Of a DNA stretch of 64,000 nt, positions 7,575 through 15,757 are shown one piece after another. Source of the stretch: Bacteroidota bacterium. GTDB lineage: Bacteria; Bacteroidota; Bacteroidia; Chitinophagales; Chitinophagaceae. The number at the start of each line of letters is the position of its first letter. Position 1 is the stretch's first letter. The translations under genes and the position numbers were made by a program. Where the stretch lies: positions 3,188-67,187 of the forward strand of contig JAEZRB010000152.1 in the NCBI GenBank assembly GCA_023412975.1, read 5' to 3'. The notes below the pieces were generated by a model, which was not told the DNA's origin, did no database searches, and was given only the letters and a program-made list of their open reading frames with translations.

Positions 7575-9364
7575 TCGGGAAAAATATACAAAACTATACC
7601 GTCACATCTTACCTCGGCGAAGGCGGCATGGGCACCGTGTACAAGGCCAGCGATACGATGCTGGGCAGGGATGTAGCATTGAAAATGTTGCATGGTACAC
7701 TGGTCAGCCAGCCTCAGTTCCTCGAGCGCTTTAAAAAAGAAGCGAGAGTACTGGCCCAACTGCTTCATCCAAACATCGCGGTGATCTACAATTTCATCGG
7801 ACAGGATGATCATCACTTCATGGTGATGGAGTATGTGGAAGGCAACAACCTCGACAACCTCGTTCGCAAGCATAAATACCTGCAACCGGCGCTGGTTGTC
7901 CCGGTTTTTCTGCAGATGCTCGAAGGTTTGCATCATGCGCATAAGAAAGGCATCTTTCACCGCGATATAAAACCTGCCAACCTGATGCTCACTCCTGATG
8001 CCACCGTGAAGCTGATGGATTTCGGAATTGCTAAAATAGCAGGCGAGCAAAGGATGACGCAGGTTAACAGGGTAGTGGGCACTATCGAATATATGGCACC
8101 TGAGCTCATCGAGGGAAAAGATCCTTCAATCGCTTCCGATATCTATGCAGCCGGGGTTACGATGTATGAAATGCTGACTGGCAAATTGCCTTTTGAAGGA
8201 AATACCGACTTCACTCTGATGCAGGACATCCTGAAAAAGAAACCTGTGTCGGTCGATAAGCTCAATGCTTCGGTACCTTCCGCACTGAGTGCGATTGTGA
8301 TGAAGACGCTTGAGAAAAAACCCGATAATCGTTATCCCAATGCCAAAGCATTTCAACTGGCACTCGCCCAGGCATTCCCCCAGTACAGGGAAATCGATAT
8401 GCACTTGCTCAACGCCGCACCCGTATCACCTGCAGCGACGCAGGAGATAAAAATGGTAACCCGGCCGGCGAAAAAAGTAAAGCCGACTATGATGCAGGAC
8501 AGTCCGGGGTCAACAGCTGCTTCAACGCTCAGCCGTTTACGTGAATTGAGTCGGACTTATATCACCAGGCAAAAAGCGCCGGTATTGATTGGAGCGGTAT
8601 GTGTATTGATCGCACTTGTAGTTCTGATACCGCAACTGTTTCGCGAACAGGCAGAAGGGCCAGGTGCAGAGGTTCGTGATATCGCGATGCAAACAGATGC
8701 AGATAACACGACAATGAAAGAAGAAAAAAATGATAATCCTTCAGGCATTGCCGGTAGTGGCGGTACCCAGATCTCGCTCCCCGAAGACAAGTCGCCGGTT
8801 TTGACACCCGGCAACAGGCTACTCCCACCGCCAGCTGATGATCCGAAATCGACACCGCCAGAAAAGAAAAAAGAAGAAACCAAAAAGGATAAAGCAGTAG
8901 AAGAGAAAAAAGGTAGTAGTCAGCCGGAGCAGAAAGAGCAGCCCAAAAAAGAGGAGACAACTGTTGTACCTGAGCCGGAGAAAAAGCCTGAGGTGATTGA
9001 AGAAGAAAAATCGGAACCGAACACACCGCGATCAGTCAGGTTGAATACAAGAGTAGAAGTAGATCTATACCTGCAGCAGGCGATATCTGAAGCCACGGCA
9101 CGCGAGGGCCAGGTATTAAATTTCACAGTATCACGTCCGGTGACTTACAACGGTGAAACGATCATTCCTCGCGGCGCAACTGCTACAGGTCGTATAAAGA
9201 CTATCGGCAAGAAAAAAATGACCATTGTGCTGAGCAGTGTAAACAGTGCAAGTGGACAGAGTTTACCATTTGAAATCGTTGAACTAAGCGGGCGCATTGA
9301 AGATATTGTTGCGTCGCGCAGTTATTCCGGAACCCTGAAAAAAGGCACCACCATTCATTATTAA
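7571..9364 (+). CDS. Membrane Ser/Thr protein kinase (Hanks type), second copy, with long external region
   Basis: 597 aa. The kinase domain spans about residues 9-265 (LGEGGMGTVY, Lys38, HRDIKPAN with Asp132, DFG at 150-152, APE), so it is catalytically complete. One membrane helix lies at about 339-358. Outside it come a Pro/Lys/Glu-rich linker (about 420-500) and a C-terminal domain of about 100 aa (TRVEVDLYLQQAISEATARE, then a TVSRPVTYNGETIIPRGA segment). That domain resembles the beta-domain of VirB10/TraM-type conjugation proteins, whose 'IPKG..v.G.v' pattern it shares; the similarity is suggestive only. Kinase sequence is close to the first copy, but the external domains differ completely, so the two probably sense different signals. 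Confidence 0.92.
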   Translation: MIGKNIQNYTVTSYLGEGGMGTVYKASDTMLGRDVALKMLHGTLVSQPQFLERFKKEARVLAQLLHPNIAVIYNFIGQDDHHFMVMEYVEGNNLDNLVRKHKYLQPALVVPVFLQMLEGLHHAHKKGIFHRDIKPANLMLTPDATVKLMDFGIAKIAGEQRMTQVNRVVGTIEYMAPELIEGKDPSIASDIYAAGVTMYEMLTGKLPFEGNTDFTLMQDILKKKPVSVDKLNASVPSALSAIVMKTLEKKPDNRYPNAKAFQLALAQAFPQYREIDMHLLNAAPVSPAATQEIKMVTRPAKKVKPTMMQDSPGSTAASTLSRLRELSRTYITRQKAPVLIGAVCVLIALVVLIPQLFREQAEGPGAEVRDIAMQTDADNTTMKEEKNDNPSGIAGSGGTQISLPEDKSPVLTPGNRLLPPPADDPKSTPPEKKKEETKKDKAVEEKKGSSQPEQKEQPKKEETTVVPEPEKKPEVIEEEKSEPNTPRSVRLNTRVEVDLYLQQAISEATAREGQVLNFTVSRPVTYNGETIIPRGATATGRIKTIGKKKMTIVLSSVNSASGQSLPFEIVELSGRIEDIVASRSYSGTLKKGTTIHY

Positions 9365-9386
9365 AAAAACTTCAAAGCAACTACGT

Positions 9387-10016
9387 ATGAAAAAGTCAAT
9401 CTTCTTAATCCTGGTTATTGTCTCCTTTAGCATCGCATCGGAGGGCCAGGTCCGCCAGCGGTCTGCCATAAAAGGTTTTAATGCTGCGGCACGAATCCAT
9501 ACTCTCGGCTGGGCATCTGATTATTTTCAGTATCTCGATAAAAATGCATCCTCCGGATTTGGCGGAGGCCTGCGTGTAGGCTATGGCATTACAGAACTCC
9601 TGGAGCCATATGTGGGCTTCGACTTTACGTCTTTGGGTACGTCAGATATCGATGCCAAGTCTTTCGGCATGACGCATATTGATGTAGGTCTGAGGGTCAA
9701 CCTGGCTGGGACTATCAACCCGGTAAGACCATTTGTTCAGGCAGGTTATTCATTCCTAAAAGGCAAAGTAGATGAAGTGGTCAATGGCGCCAGCTATGTG
9801 GATTTGCAATTCTATGGCGGTAAGCCACATGTTGGCGGAGGTTTGAACTATTTCTTCAAAATACCGATATCAGTATTTGCAGAAGGCATTTTTACTGTGG
9901 GCAAAAAATCGAAAGCAAAACTGGATGGAACTGAAATATCTGATGAACCAGATGTGACCACTTTTAGAATAAATGTAGGTGTAAGCTTCAACCTCAGTGA
10001 GCTTACGAAGAAATAA
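9387..10016 (+). CDS. Outer-membrane beta-barrel protein (porin-like family)
   Basis: 209 aa with a signal peptide (MKKSIFLILVIVSFSIASEG, cleavage near residue 21). A run of alternating amphipathic strands follows with Gly/aromatic girdles (FGGGLRVGYGI, PYVGFDFTSLG, RPFVQAGYSFLKG, PHVGGGLNYFF) and a final strand ending in Phe before polar residues. This is the small eight-stranded outer-membrane barrel type common in Bacteroidota. It follows the second kinase by 22 bp and precedes a terminator, so it is probably the last gene of the signalling operon. Its role there is unknown. Confidence 0.8.
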   Translation: MKKSIFLILVIVSFSIASEGQVRQRSAIKGFNAAARIHTLGWASDYFQYLDKNASSGFGGGLRVGYGITELLEPYVGFDFTSLGTSDIDAKSFGMTHIDVGLRVNLAGTINPVRPFVQAGYSFLKGKVDEVVNGASYVDLQFYGGKPHVGGGLNYFFKIPISVFAEGIFTVGKKSKAKLDGTEISDEPDVTTFRINVGVSFNLSELTKK

Positions 10017-10082
10017 TAAAAGTTCTCATTATCAAATTTTACGCCATCAACCTTTGTCCGTATTACGTGTAGGTGTTCTACC

Positions 10083-10123
10083 GCCGTCCTGTCCTGGTTC
10101 TCCAGTAGATGGGACGGCTTTTT
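10083..10123 (+). terminator. Rho-independent terminator of the kinase/phosphatase operon
   Basis: Stem GCCGTCC (10083-10089) with GGACGGC (10112-10118), then TTTTT. An inner CTGG/CCAG pair can extend the hairpin. It lies about 65 bp past the stop of the outer-membrane protein gene. Confidence 0.75.
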
Positions 10124-10158
10124 ATAAAGTATAAATACTATCTCCTCATCTAAAACAT

Positions 10159-10196
10159 CCTTCGTGCTCCCCGTGTTCCCTCCGTGCCCACTGTGA
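10159..10196. repeat. Degenerate short tandem repeat, unit close to GGGCACGGA
   Basis: On the minus strand this reads as three to four imperfect units of 9-10 bp (GTGGGCACGGAGGGAACACG, then GGGAGCACGAAGG). A second copy of the same kind lies at 26016-26058. It sits about 65 bp past the 3' end of the GH43-like gene and codes for nothing visible. Confidence 0.5.
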
Positions 10197-10259
10197 CCAT
10201 CGCTACCCTACAAAGGATTTTACGAGATAAATAAATATAGCTCTGATTTCACAAACAAT

Positions 10260-11186
10260 TCATTGCCACACCGATAATTCTTTCCTTGAAATCCGCAGCA
10301 CCGAACCATGCCTTATCCCCTTCGGCATTTCAATCCTGTCTGATATATCCGTCCAGTTCACCAGGTCTTTCGACACTACTGCACCATATATATGATCACG
10401 GTATTTATCAAAGTATACGATCCATTCCTCTCCTTTCTTAACGGCTGTAGGGCCTTCAGCCCAATAATCGCCCGTGATTGGCTTCGATGGCAGGCTATAC
10501 TCTTTATCTGCGTGGCGGCTTGTCGCGATCCTGATATTCTTCTGCGGTGGATACCGGGTTTCATCTTTCAGGAACATGATATACTTTTCGCCATCATGAA
10601 CAATGTTGGCATCAATCACATTGAAGCCCTTATCATAAAGCAATTTTGTTTTGCTGAATTCCCTGAAATCTTTGGTCTTCACATAATACAAACGGTGATT
10701 ATAGCGGTCATCACCTGTAGTATCCCCTACTGTAAACCGGCCGGGAATTGTCGTCGCCCAATAGATCATGTACTGTTTATTTTCTCTATCCCATGTGATC
10801 TCGGGCGCCCAACAATTGCGGGCTGAATCTTCGTGCGCCATAACAGGAATAAATTGTTGCGGGCTCCAGTTCAGCAGGTCAGCCGAGTTGGCATAACCAA
10901 TGCCCTTATCATTCCAGCTTACAGTCCAAACCATGTGGAAGAGCCCGTCAGTTCCCCGGATGATACAGGGATCACGCATTAGTTTATCGTTGGCAACGGT
11001 GGGTCGTAAAACAGCGCTGTCATTCTTCAGGGCTGTCCATCGATAACCATCTTCGCTGTAGGCAAGGTGCAGGCCATCTTCACCGTTACCTTTAAAATAG
11101 GAGAAAAGATATACGCTATCGGAAGACTGCGCTATAGTAGTTTGGAATGGGAGCGCTGCCAGGAAGAAGAGTAACCATTTAGACAT
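10260..11186 (-). CDS. Secreted glycoside hydrolase family 43-like protein (five-bladed propeller)
   Basis: 308 aa with a signal peptide (MSKWLLFFLAALPFQTTIAQ). The mature protein has the repeating propeller layout of the GH43/DUF377 superfamily: MRDPCIIRG with FHMVWT, then CWAPEITWDRENKQYMIYWA, and EGPTAVKKGEEWIVYFD. The Asp-Pro, 'WAPE' and 'EGP' acidic positions match those used by GH43 arabinosidases and xylosidases. The substrate cannot be told from sequence. It stands alone between two gene-poor stretches and is transcribed towards the converging signalling operon. Confidence 0.75.
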   Translation of the reverse strand: MSKWLLFFLAALPFQTTIAQSSDSVYLFSYFKGNGEDGLHLAYSEDGYRWTALKNDSAVLRPTVANDKLMRDPCIIRGTDGLFHMVWTVSWNDKGIGYANSADLLNWSPQQFIPVMAHEDSARNCWAPEITWDRENKQYMIYWATTIPGRFTVGDTTGDDRYNHRLYYVKTKDFREFSKTKLLYDKGFNVIDANIVHDGEKYIMFLKDETRYPPQKNIRIATSRHADKEYSLPSKPITGDYWAEGPTAVKKGEEWIVYFDKYRDHIYGAVVSKDLVNWTDISDRIEMPKGIRHGSVLRISRKELSVWQ

Positions 11187-11805
11187 AAATAAATATACAA
11201 ATGTTCCGGGGAGTGAGGAGTCAACCTAATGAGTCATCTGATTCAAGATTCATAGATGATATTTCTTTTTATGGGAGAAGTTGTTCAATCTTCGACGATA
11301 AACTTATCCTACGGACAGAAAAAAACGTTGAATAATGTTTTTTTAACCCTGGAACTCTACCTGAGTCCATACGATATTTACACTGAAAAACAATTGACCG
11401 GTCAGTAGTATACAAAGTTTTTCAGGCAGGTGTGCAGGCGGGTGTGGGAGGAGCGTGCATTACCGGCAGGTCCTGCTGCAAAAGGATGATCACCTTCACC
11501 GCAAAATTGGGAGGGCCCCGAGGGAACATGAGGTGCAGCCAAATCTGTCAAAAGGAGAAAAACTCCCGGCTACCTCGACTACCTCACATCATACTTCTAC
11601 ATACTCATCATCAGTATTCGCCCAATTACCGACAGTCAGATTAACTTAGTATAATAATACACGACACTTAGAATCCAAACGATAAAGGTTTTTTAACCTC
11701 ACAACACTCAAAATCATTGCCACCCAGGTTTTGCAAACTTTAACACCATTCACAACAACCTTGAAGAACAACCTGGCCCAATACCTCATCGGATAAATTC
11801 ACCCA
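11187..11805. other. Gene-free stretch of about 620 bp
   Basis: No reading frame with a plausible start and composition was found. Notable items are an AAAAAACGTT / AATGTTTTTT imperfect hairpin (about 11319-11344) and a 10-bp palindrome TGACCGGTCA (11395-11404). The 11430-11640 part is locally GC-richer and may be decayed coding sequence, but I recognise nothing in it. Confidence 0.5.
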
Positions 11806-11806
11806 T

Positions 11807-11833
11807 AAAAAAAGCGCCCCAATCGGAGCGCTT
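11807..11833 (-). terminator. Terminator of the rplM-rpsI-rpsB-tsf operon
   Basis: On the minus strand AAGCGCTCC, loop GATT, GGGGCGCTT, then a run of seven T. One G-U pair in the stem. It lies about 25 bp past the tsf stop codon at 11857. Confidence 0.85.
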
Positions 11834-11856
11834 CTCATAAAATTATATCAACTGGC

Positions 11857-12693
11857 TTAACCCAGTGCTACTCTTTTAAACTCTACAACTTTCACATCGC
11901 CTGACTCCTTGAGATAGTCAGCCACTGACTTACCCGCATCTTTTACAAACGCCTGGGCAGAAAGGGTTTGTTCCTTGAAGAATGCGCCCAATTTACCTTC
12001 GGCAATCTTAGCTAGCATTTCTTCAGGTTTTCCAGCCATCTTCGGATCTTCCTTCATCACATCCATGATGATAGATTTCTCACGGGCAATAACATCAGCA
12101 GGAACGCTTGCAGCGTCAATCGCTACCGGGTTCAATGCAGCGATCTGCATCGCGATATCCTTGCCTACTTCAGCAGAAGCTTTATCAAGGCCCACCAATA
12201 CACCAATCCTGTTGGCACCATGAATATAGGACGCGACGTAAGGTGCATCCACTCTTTCTAGGCGGGTGATACCGATCTTTTCACCAATCGCAGCCAGTTT
12301 ATCATTGATCAGGTCGGCAACTTTCGCATCACCGATCTTTACTTCATTCAGTTCTTCAGCCGTTTTTACATTATTTGCAATCGCTGCATCGGCGATGCTT
12401 TGTACAAAAGCTACGAAATCGGCGTTCTTGGAAACGAAGTCCGTTTCACAACTTACGCAGACTACAATTCCTGTTTTATTATCGCCAGTTGTTTGTGCAA
12501 TTACCACACCTTCTTTTGCTTCGCGATCACTTCTCTTCGCGGCAACTTTCTGGCCCTGCTTACGCAACCAGTCAATTGCTGCTTCGAAATCACCATTTGT
12601 TTCTGTCAAAGCCTTGCGGCAATCCATCATGCCGGCACCTGTGGCCTGGCGAAGTTTGTTGATATCTGCCGCACTAATAGTTACTGTGCTCAT
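11857..12693 (-). CDS. tsf: Elongation factor Ts
   Basis: 278 aa. The N-terminal UBA-like domain (TISAADINKLRQATGAGMMD, then CRKALTETNGDFEAAIDWLR) and the EF-Tu-contacting TDFVSKN segment are the standard signature of EF-Ts, which recharges EF-Tu by releasing GDP. Length is normal for the family. It is the last gene of the ribosomal operon, 87 bp after rpsB, a pairing found in nearly all bacteria, and is followed by a clear terminator. Confidence 0.97.
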   Translation of the reverse strand: MSTVTISAADINKLRQATGAGMMDCRKALTETNGDFEAAIDWLRKQGQKVAAKRSDREAKEGVVIAQTTGDNKTGIVVCVSCETDFVSKNADFVAFVQSIADAAIANNVKTAEELNEVKIGDAKVADLINDKLAAIGEKIGITRLERVDAPYVASYIHGANRIGVLVGLDKASAEVGKDIAMQIAALNPVAIDAASVPADVIAREKSIIMDVMKEDPKMAGKPEEMLAKIAEGKLGAFFKEQTLSAQAFVKDAGKSVADYLKESGDVKVVEFKRVALG

Positions 12694-12780
12694 ATACTTT
12701 TAAGTTTATTCCTGTCATTTTTGAAAGCCAGGAGTTTACTAATATCGGTTTAACTAACCCCCCTTCGGGGAGTAAGCGGA

Positions 12781-13689
12781 TTATCTCTTTCCACCACCGG
12801 GACCACGGCCACCAGCTGCACCACCACCACTGATCCGGCGTCTCTGGCCACCAGCTCCGGGTGCTCCGCCACGATTTCCACCACGGCTTCCACCACGACC
12901 ACGTCCTGCTTCAGCCTGGGCTTCCGCTTCAAGACGAGCTGCGCTTTTTTCCTTATCATCATCGATCACTTCTTCAGACTCTTCATCTTTTGCAGCCTGA
13001 CGCTCAGCCAGACCTTCTGCGATAGCCGCAGTCAGGTAATTTGCCAGGATAGCGATCGATTTAGTTGCGTCATCGTTGGCAGGAATTGCAAAGTCAACTT
13101 TATTGGGGTCGCAATTGGTATCTACCAATCCGAAAGTTGTAATGCCTAAACGCTTAGCCTCAGCCAAAGCAATATGCTCGTGACCGATATCAACGATAAA
13201 TAAAGCAGCAGGCACACGACCCAGTTGGGCGATACCACCCAGTACCTTATCCATTTTATCCCTGTCGCGGCTCAAAGTCAAACGCTCTTTTTTAGTAATG
13301 CTGTCAAAAGAACCATCCCCCAGCATTTTTTCAATGCTCTGCATTTTCTTCACGCTCTTTCTAACAGTATTGAAATTGGTAAGCATACCACCGAGCCAAC
13401 GTTCTGTAACGTAAGGCATGTTAACCCTGCGGGCGCATTCGCTGACGATATCTTTTGCCTGCTTTTTAGTGCCAACAAAAAGGATCTTCTTCCCGCTGCG
13501 GGCAATCTGCTTCATCGCGGCAGCAGTTTCCTGCAGGCATTCAACAGTTTTGTTCAGGTCTATAATATGGATACCTTTCTTTTCAGCAAAGATGTAAGGT
13601 AACATCTTGGGGTTCCACTTCTTTTTCAGGTGACCAAAATGAACACCTGCATCAAGGAGTTGCTGTTGTAAGGATGTGTTATTTTCCAT
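12781..13689 (-). CDS. rpsB: 30S ribosomal protein S2 with an RGG-rich C-terminal tail
   Basis: 302 aa. The S2 core is intact (LLDAGVHFGHLKKKWNPKM at the start, then YVTERWLGGMLTNF, and LGITTFGLVDTNCDPNKVDF). The core ends near residue 230. It is followed by an acidic linker (EESEEVIDDD), an Ala/Glu/Arg stretch and about 45 residues rich in Arg-Gly (GRGRGGSRGGNRGGAPG and similar) reaching the C-terminus. S2 is usually about 230-270 aa, so the tail is an extension. RGG tails commonly bind RNA; here that is inference. A small CCCC/GGGG hairpin (12760-12770) lies between this gene and tsf. Confidence 0.97.
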   Translation of the reverse strand: MENNTSLQQQLLDAGVHFGHLKKKWNPKMLPYIFAEKKGIHIIDLNKTVECLQETAAAMKQIARSGKKILFVGTKKQAKDIVSECARRVNMPYVTERWLGGMLTNFNTVRKSVKKMQSIEKMLGDGSFDSITKKERLTLSRDRDKMDKVLGGIAQLGRVPAALFIVDIGHEHIALAEAKRLGITTFGLVDTNCDPNKVDFAIPANDDATKSIAILANYLTAAIAEGLAERQAAKDEESEEVIDDDKEKSAARLEAEAQAEAGRGRGGSRGGNRGGAPGAGGQRRRISGGGAAGGRGPGGGKR

Positions 13690-13758
13690 TTTCTATTGTT
13701 GTTATAATTTATTTGAAATACAAGCACGCCGATCCTGTCTGCGGGCCCGTGACTTCTA

Positions 13759-14148
13759 TTATCGTTTTGAGAACTGGTAGCTTTTCCTTGCTTTCTTATG
13801 ACCGAATTTCTTACGCTCTACTGAACGTGGATCGCGTTTAAGCAATCCTGCTGCTTTCAGAGCGGGACGCCATTCGGGGTTCATCTCAACCAGGATACGG
13901 GAAATGCCGAGCATGGCAGCTTCCGCCTGTCCTTTTACGCCACCGCCTACCGCATTGATCTTCACATCGTATTTGCCGAGGGCATCAATCGTTTTAAAAG
14001 GGCGCTCTACCTGGTTTTGCAGATAGACCAGTGAAAAATATTCTTTGTAGTCTTTGTCGTTGACCGTGATCTTGCCATCACCTTTGGTGATAAAAACGCG
14101 TGTCACGGCTTCTTTACGACGACCAACACCATTTGCTTGCTTTTCCAT
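13759..14148 (-). CDS. rpsI: 30S ribosomal protein S9
   Basis: 129 aa, standard length. It has the S9 signature (GRRKEAVTRVFITKGDGKIT, then GGVKGQAEAAMLGISRIL) and the conserved basic C-terminal tail ending in KSYQFSKR, whose last Arg reaches the P-site tRNA in the ribosome. It lies 18 bp after rplM in the usual L13-S9 pair, with rpsB 69 bp downstream. Confidence 0.97.
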   Translation of the reverse strand: MEKQANGVGRRKEAVTRVFITKGDGKITVNDKDYKEYFSLVYLQNQVERPFKTIDALGKYDVKINAVGGGVKGQAEAAMLGISRILVEMNPEWRPALKAAGLLKRDPRSVERKKFGHKKARKSYQFSKR

Positions 14149-14166
14149 TATAATAATTTGAAAATT

Positions 14167-14610
14167 TTAGAATTTCAGTTCTTTTGGTTGTTGTGCAACA
14201 TGCGGATGTTCGGCACCAGCATATACAAACAGTTTTTTATACATCTGGCGGCCCAGCCTGTTTTTCGGAAGCATTCCTTTCACTGCTCTCTCGATCACCA
14301 CTTCCGGGCGACGGTTGATCAGGTTCCTGGCAACTTCTTCTTTACGTCCGCCGGGATAGCCGCTGAAAGTATCATATACTTTCTGATCAAGTTTGTTACC
14401 GGTAAGTACCACCTTATCGCAGTTGATGACGATGATATAATCGCCAGTGTCGACATGTGGAGTATAAGAGGCCTTGTTTTTCCCGCGGAGTATCGCGGCG
14501 ATTCTAGCGCACATACGACCTACAGTTTGATTAGTACCGTCCACAACATACCAGTTACGTTGTACGGTAGCCGCATTCGCATGCTTGGTTGTAAAATGTA
14601 ATTTGCTCAT
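14167..14610 (-). CDS. rplM: 50S ribosomal protein L13
   Basis: 147 aa. The L13 signature is clear ([20 protein letters not shown], then [19 protein letters not shown] and [17 protein letters not shown]). I place the start at the ATG at 14610 ([10 protein letters not shown]). A longer frame reaches 14787, but its extra 59 residues do not resemble L13 and overlap the promoter and leader region. It is the first gene of the operon with rpsI, rpsB and tsf. Confidence 0.96.
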   Translation of the reverse strand: MSKLHFTTKHANAATVQRNWYVVDGTNQTVGRMCARIAAILRGKNKASYTPHVDTGDYIIVINCDKVVLTGNKLDQKVYDTFSGYPGGRKEEVARNLINRRPEVVIERAVKGMLPKNRLGRQMYKKLFVYAGAEHPHVAQQPKELKF

Positions 14611-14747
14611 TCTCGTTTCTTTGCATCGCCGTTTGCCAGGCAAACGACAAAAGGTTTTAAATATTAACACCGGGCCATCCCCCGATGCTCCCAATATAGC
14701 ATAGCTATTTTTGGGGGTGCGAAGATAGGGCTGATTGACCTGACAAA
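14611..14747 (-). promoter_or_regulatory. Candidate promoter and leader of the rplM operon
   Basis: On the minus strand TTTG (14747-14744), a 16-nt spacer and TATCTTCG (14727-14720), one base off the TAnnTTTG consensus. A leader of about 105 nt follows, ending with a CGTTTG-CCAGG-CAAACG hairpin (14630-14646) about 20 nt before the ATG. A stable hairpin just before L13 is where autoregulatory ribosomal leaders occur, but I cannot confirm that role. Confidence 0.35.
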
Positions 14748-15006
14748 CCAAGAAAAGCAAGCAGTATTTTTTACCGAACCTTTGCAATGCATTGATTTTC
14801 AGTAAATATTTTGAACCATTTTTAAAACACCATGGTAAAATAAAGTGGTTTCTAACGATTTTGCGACTAATTTTCCCAAATCCTCATGATTGAATGTTGG
14901 AGAGGTTGGACTAGTAGGTCGTTCCATGATACATATATAGAATACAAAATGAATTTCCTGAATTGCCCCTGTTAAGGACACTGATACCGCCAATGTCAAA
15001 AGCGGG

Positions 15007-15663
15007 ATGATTCAGGATGATATCCTAATTTTAAAGGCAAAACTTTATATGGCAACGCATCAACTGGGAAGATCGGAATTTGGTAATCCGGCCAATAAAG
15101 GCAATTTGATGCCTCTCGAAGAGGCTAATGCCCTGCTTAATGACTGGGTGCCCAACGAACGGCTCCGCCTGCATATGAAACAGGTGGCGGCTGTAATGAA
15201 AGCCTGGGCCCTGGAAAAAGAAAATGCGTCTGAAGAGGAAGCGAGGAAATGGGAACTGGCGGGGTTGCTACATGATGCCGACTGGGAAAAATACCCGGAT
15301 GATCACTGCCGGGTCATCATTGAAGAACTGGAAAAAAGAAATATTGATCCAGACGTGATCCATTGCATTGCTTCACATGGACCAGGGTATTTTGGCGTGG
15401 AACCACAAAACACGATGGATAAAATGATTTACGCTTTCGACGAACTATCTGGTTTTGTACATGCTGCCGCCCTTATACGACCAACGAAATATGAAGGCCT
15501 GGAAGTAAAAAGCATCCTGAAAAAACTGAAAACACCTTCATTTGCCGCCCAGGTCAACCGCGATGATATCACGGACGCTTTGTCCCGGATCGATATCCCT
15601 CTTGAGGAGCTTATCGAATTCATCATCCGGCATCAAAAAGATGTGACCACAATTCCTTCTTGA
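15007..15663 (+). CDS. HD-domain metal-dependent phosphohydrolase family protein
   Basis: Up to 218 aa. The core has the HD layout: a first His in LRLHMKQVAAVM, the His-Asp pair in LAGLLHDADWEKYPD, a further His in HCIASHGPGYFG, and a late Asp in MIYAFDELSG. This resembles the small stand-alone HD proteins of the HDIG type whose substrate is not known. The start is uncertain: ATG at 15007, 15049 or 15109 are in frame. The 15109 start (MPLEEANALLNDWV) best matches the usual beginning of the family, the longer forms adding a leader without similarity. Soluble, with no operon partner. Confidence 0.75.
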   Translation: MIQDDILILKAKLYMATHQLGRSEFGNPANKGNLMPLEEANALLNDWVPNERLRLHMKQVAAVMKAWALEKENASEEEARKWELAGLLHDADWEKYPDDHCRVIIEELEKRNIDPDVIHCIASHGPGYFGVEPQNTMDKMIYAFDELSGFVHAAALIRPTKYEGLEVKSILKKLKTPSFAAQVNRDDITDALSRIDIPLEELIEFIIRHQKDVTTIPS

Positions 15664-15704
15664 AAACAATTACTTACTCCTTCAATAATACCTGCGGTGG
15701 CTTC

Positions 15705-15753
15705 GAACTACGAACTACTAACTACGAACTACTAACTACTAACTCCGAACTAA
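15705..15753. repeat. Heptanucleotide tandem repeat, 7 units of (G/T)AACTAC
   Basis: Seven consecutive 7-bp units: GAACTAC, GAACTAC, TAACTAC, GAACTAC, TAACTAC, TAACTCC, GAACTAA. The array is exactly 49 bp and ends four bases before the stop codon of the convergent DUF3179 gene (stop at 15758-15760). A second, unrelated heptamer array of the same size lies at the other end of that gene. Confidence 0.9.
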
Positions 15754-15757
15754 ATTA

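Noticed and set aside
7547..8050. 167-aa minus-strand frame over the second kinase
   Set aside because: Antisense to a gene with complete kinase motifs; no independent support.
11395..11404. Palindrome TGACCGGTCA resembling a TetR-type operator
   Set aside because: Only 10 bp and far from any gene start; expected occasionally by chance.
11432..11649. Two overlapping plus-strand frames of 64-70 aa in the gene-free stretch
   Set aside because: Cys/Arg/His-rich translations without family resemblance, signal or promoter.
14611..14787. 59-residue N-terminal extension of L13
   Set aside because: No similarity to L13 and it overlaps the likely promoter and leader hairpin; the start at 14610 gives the normal length.
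14799..14927. Short minus-strand frame [17 protein letters not shown]... of about 42 aa
   Set aside because: Slight resemblance to four-helix-bundle protein ends, but it is too short, lies between two promoters and has no support from length or context.
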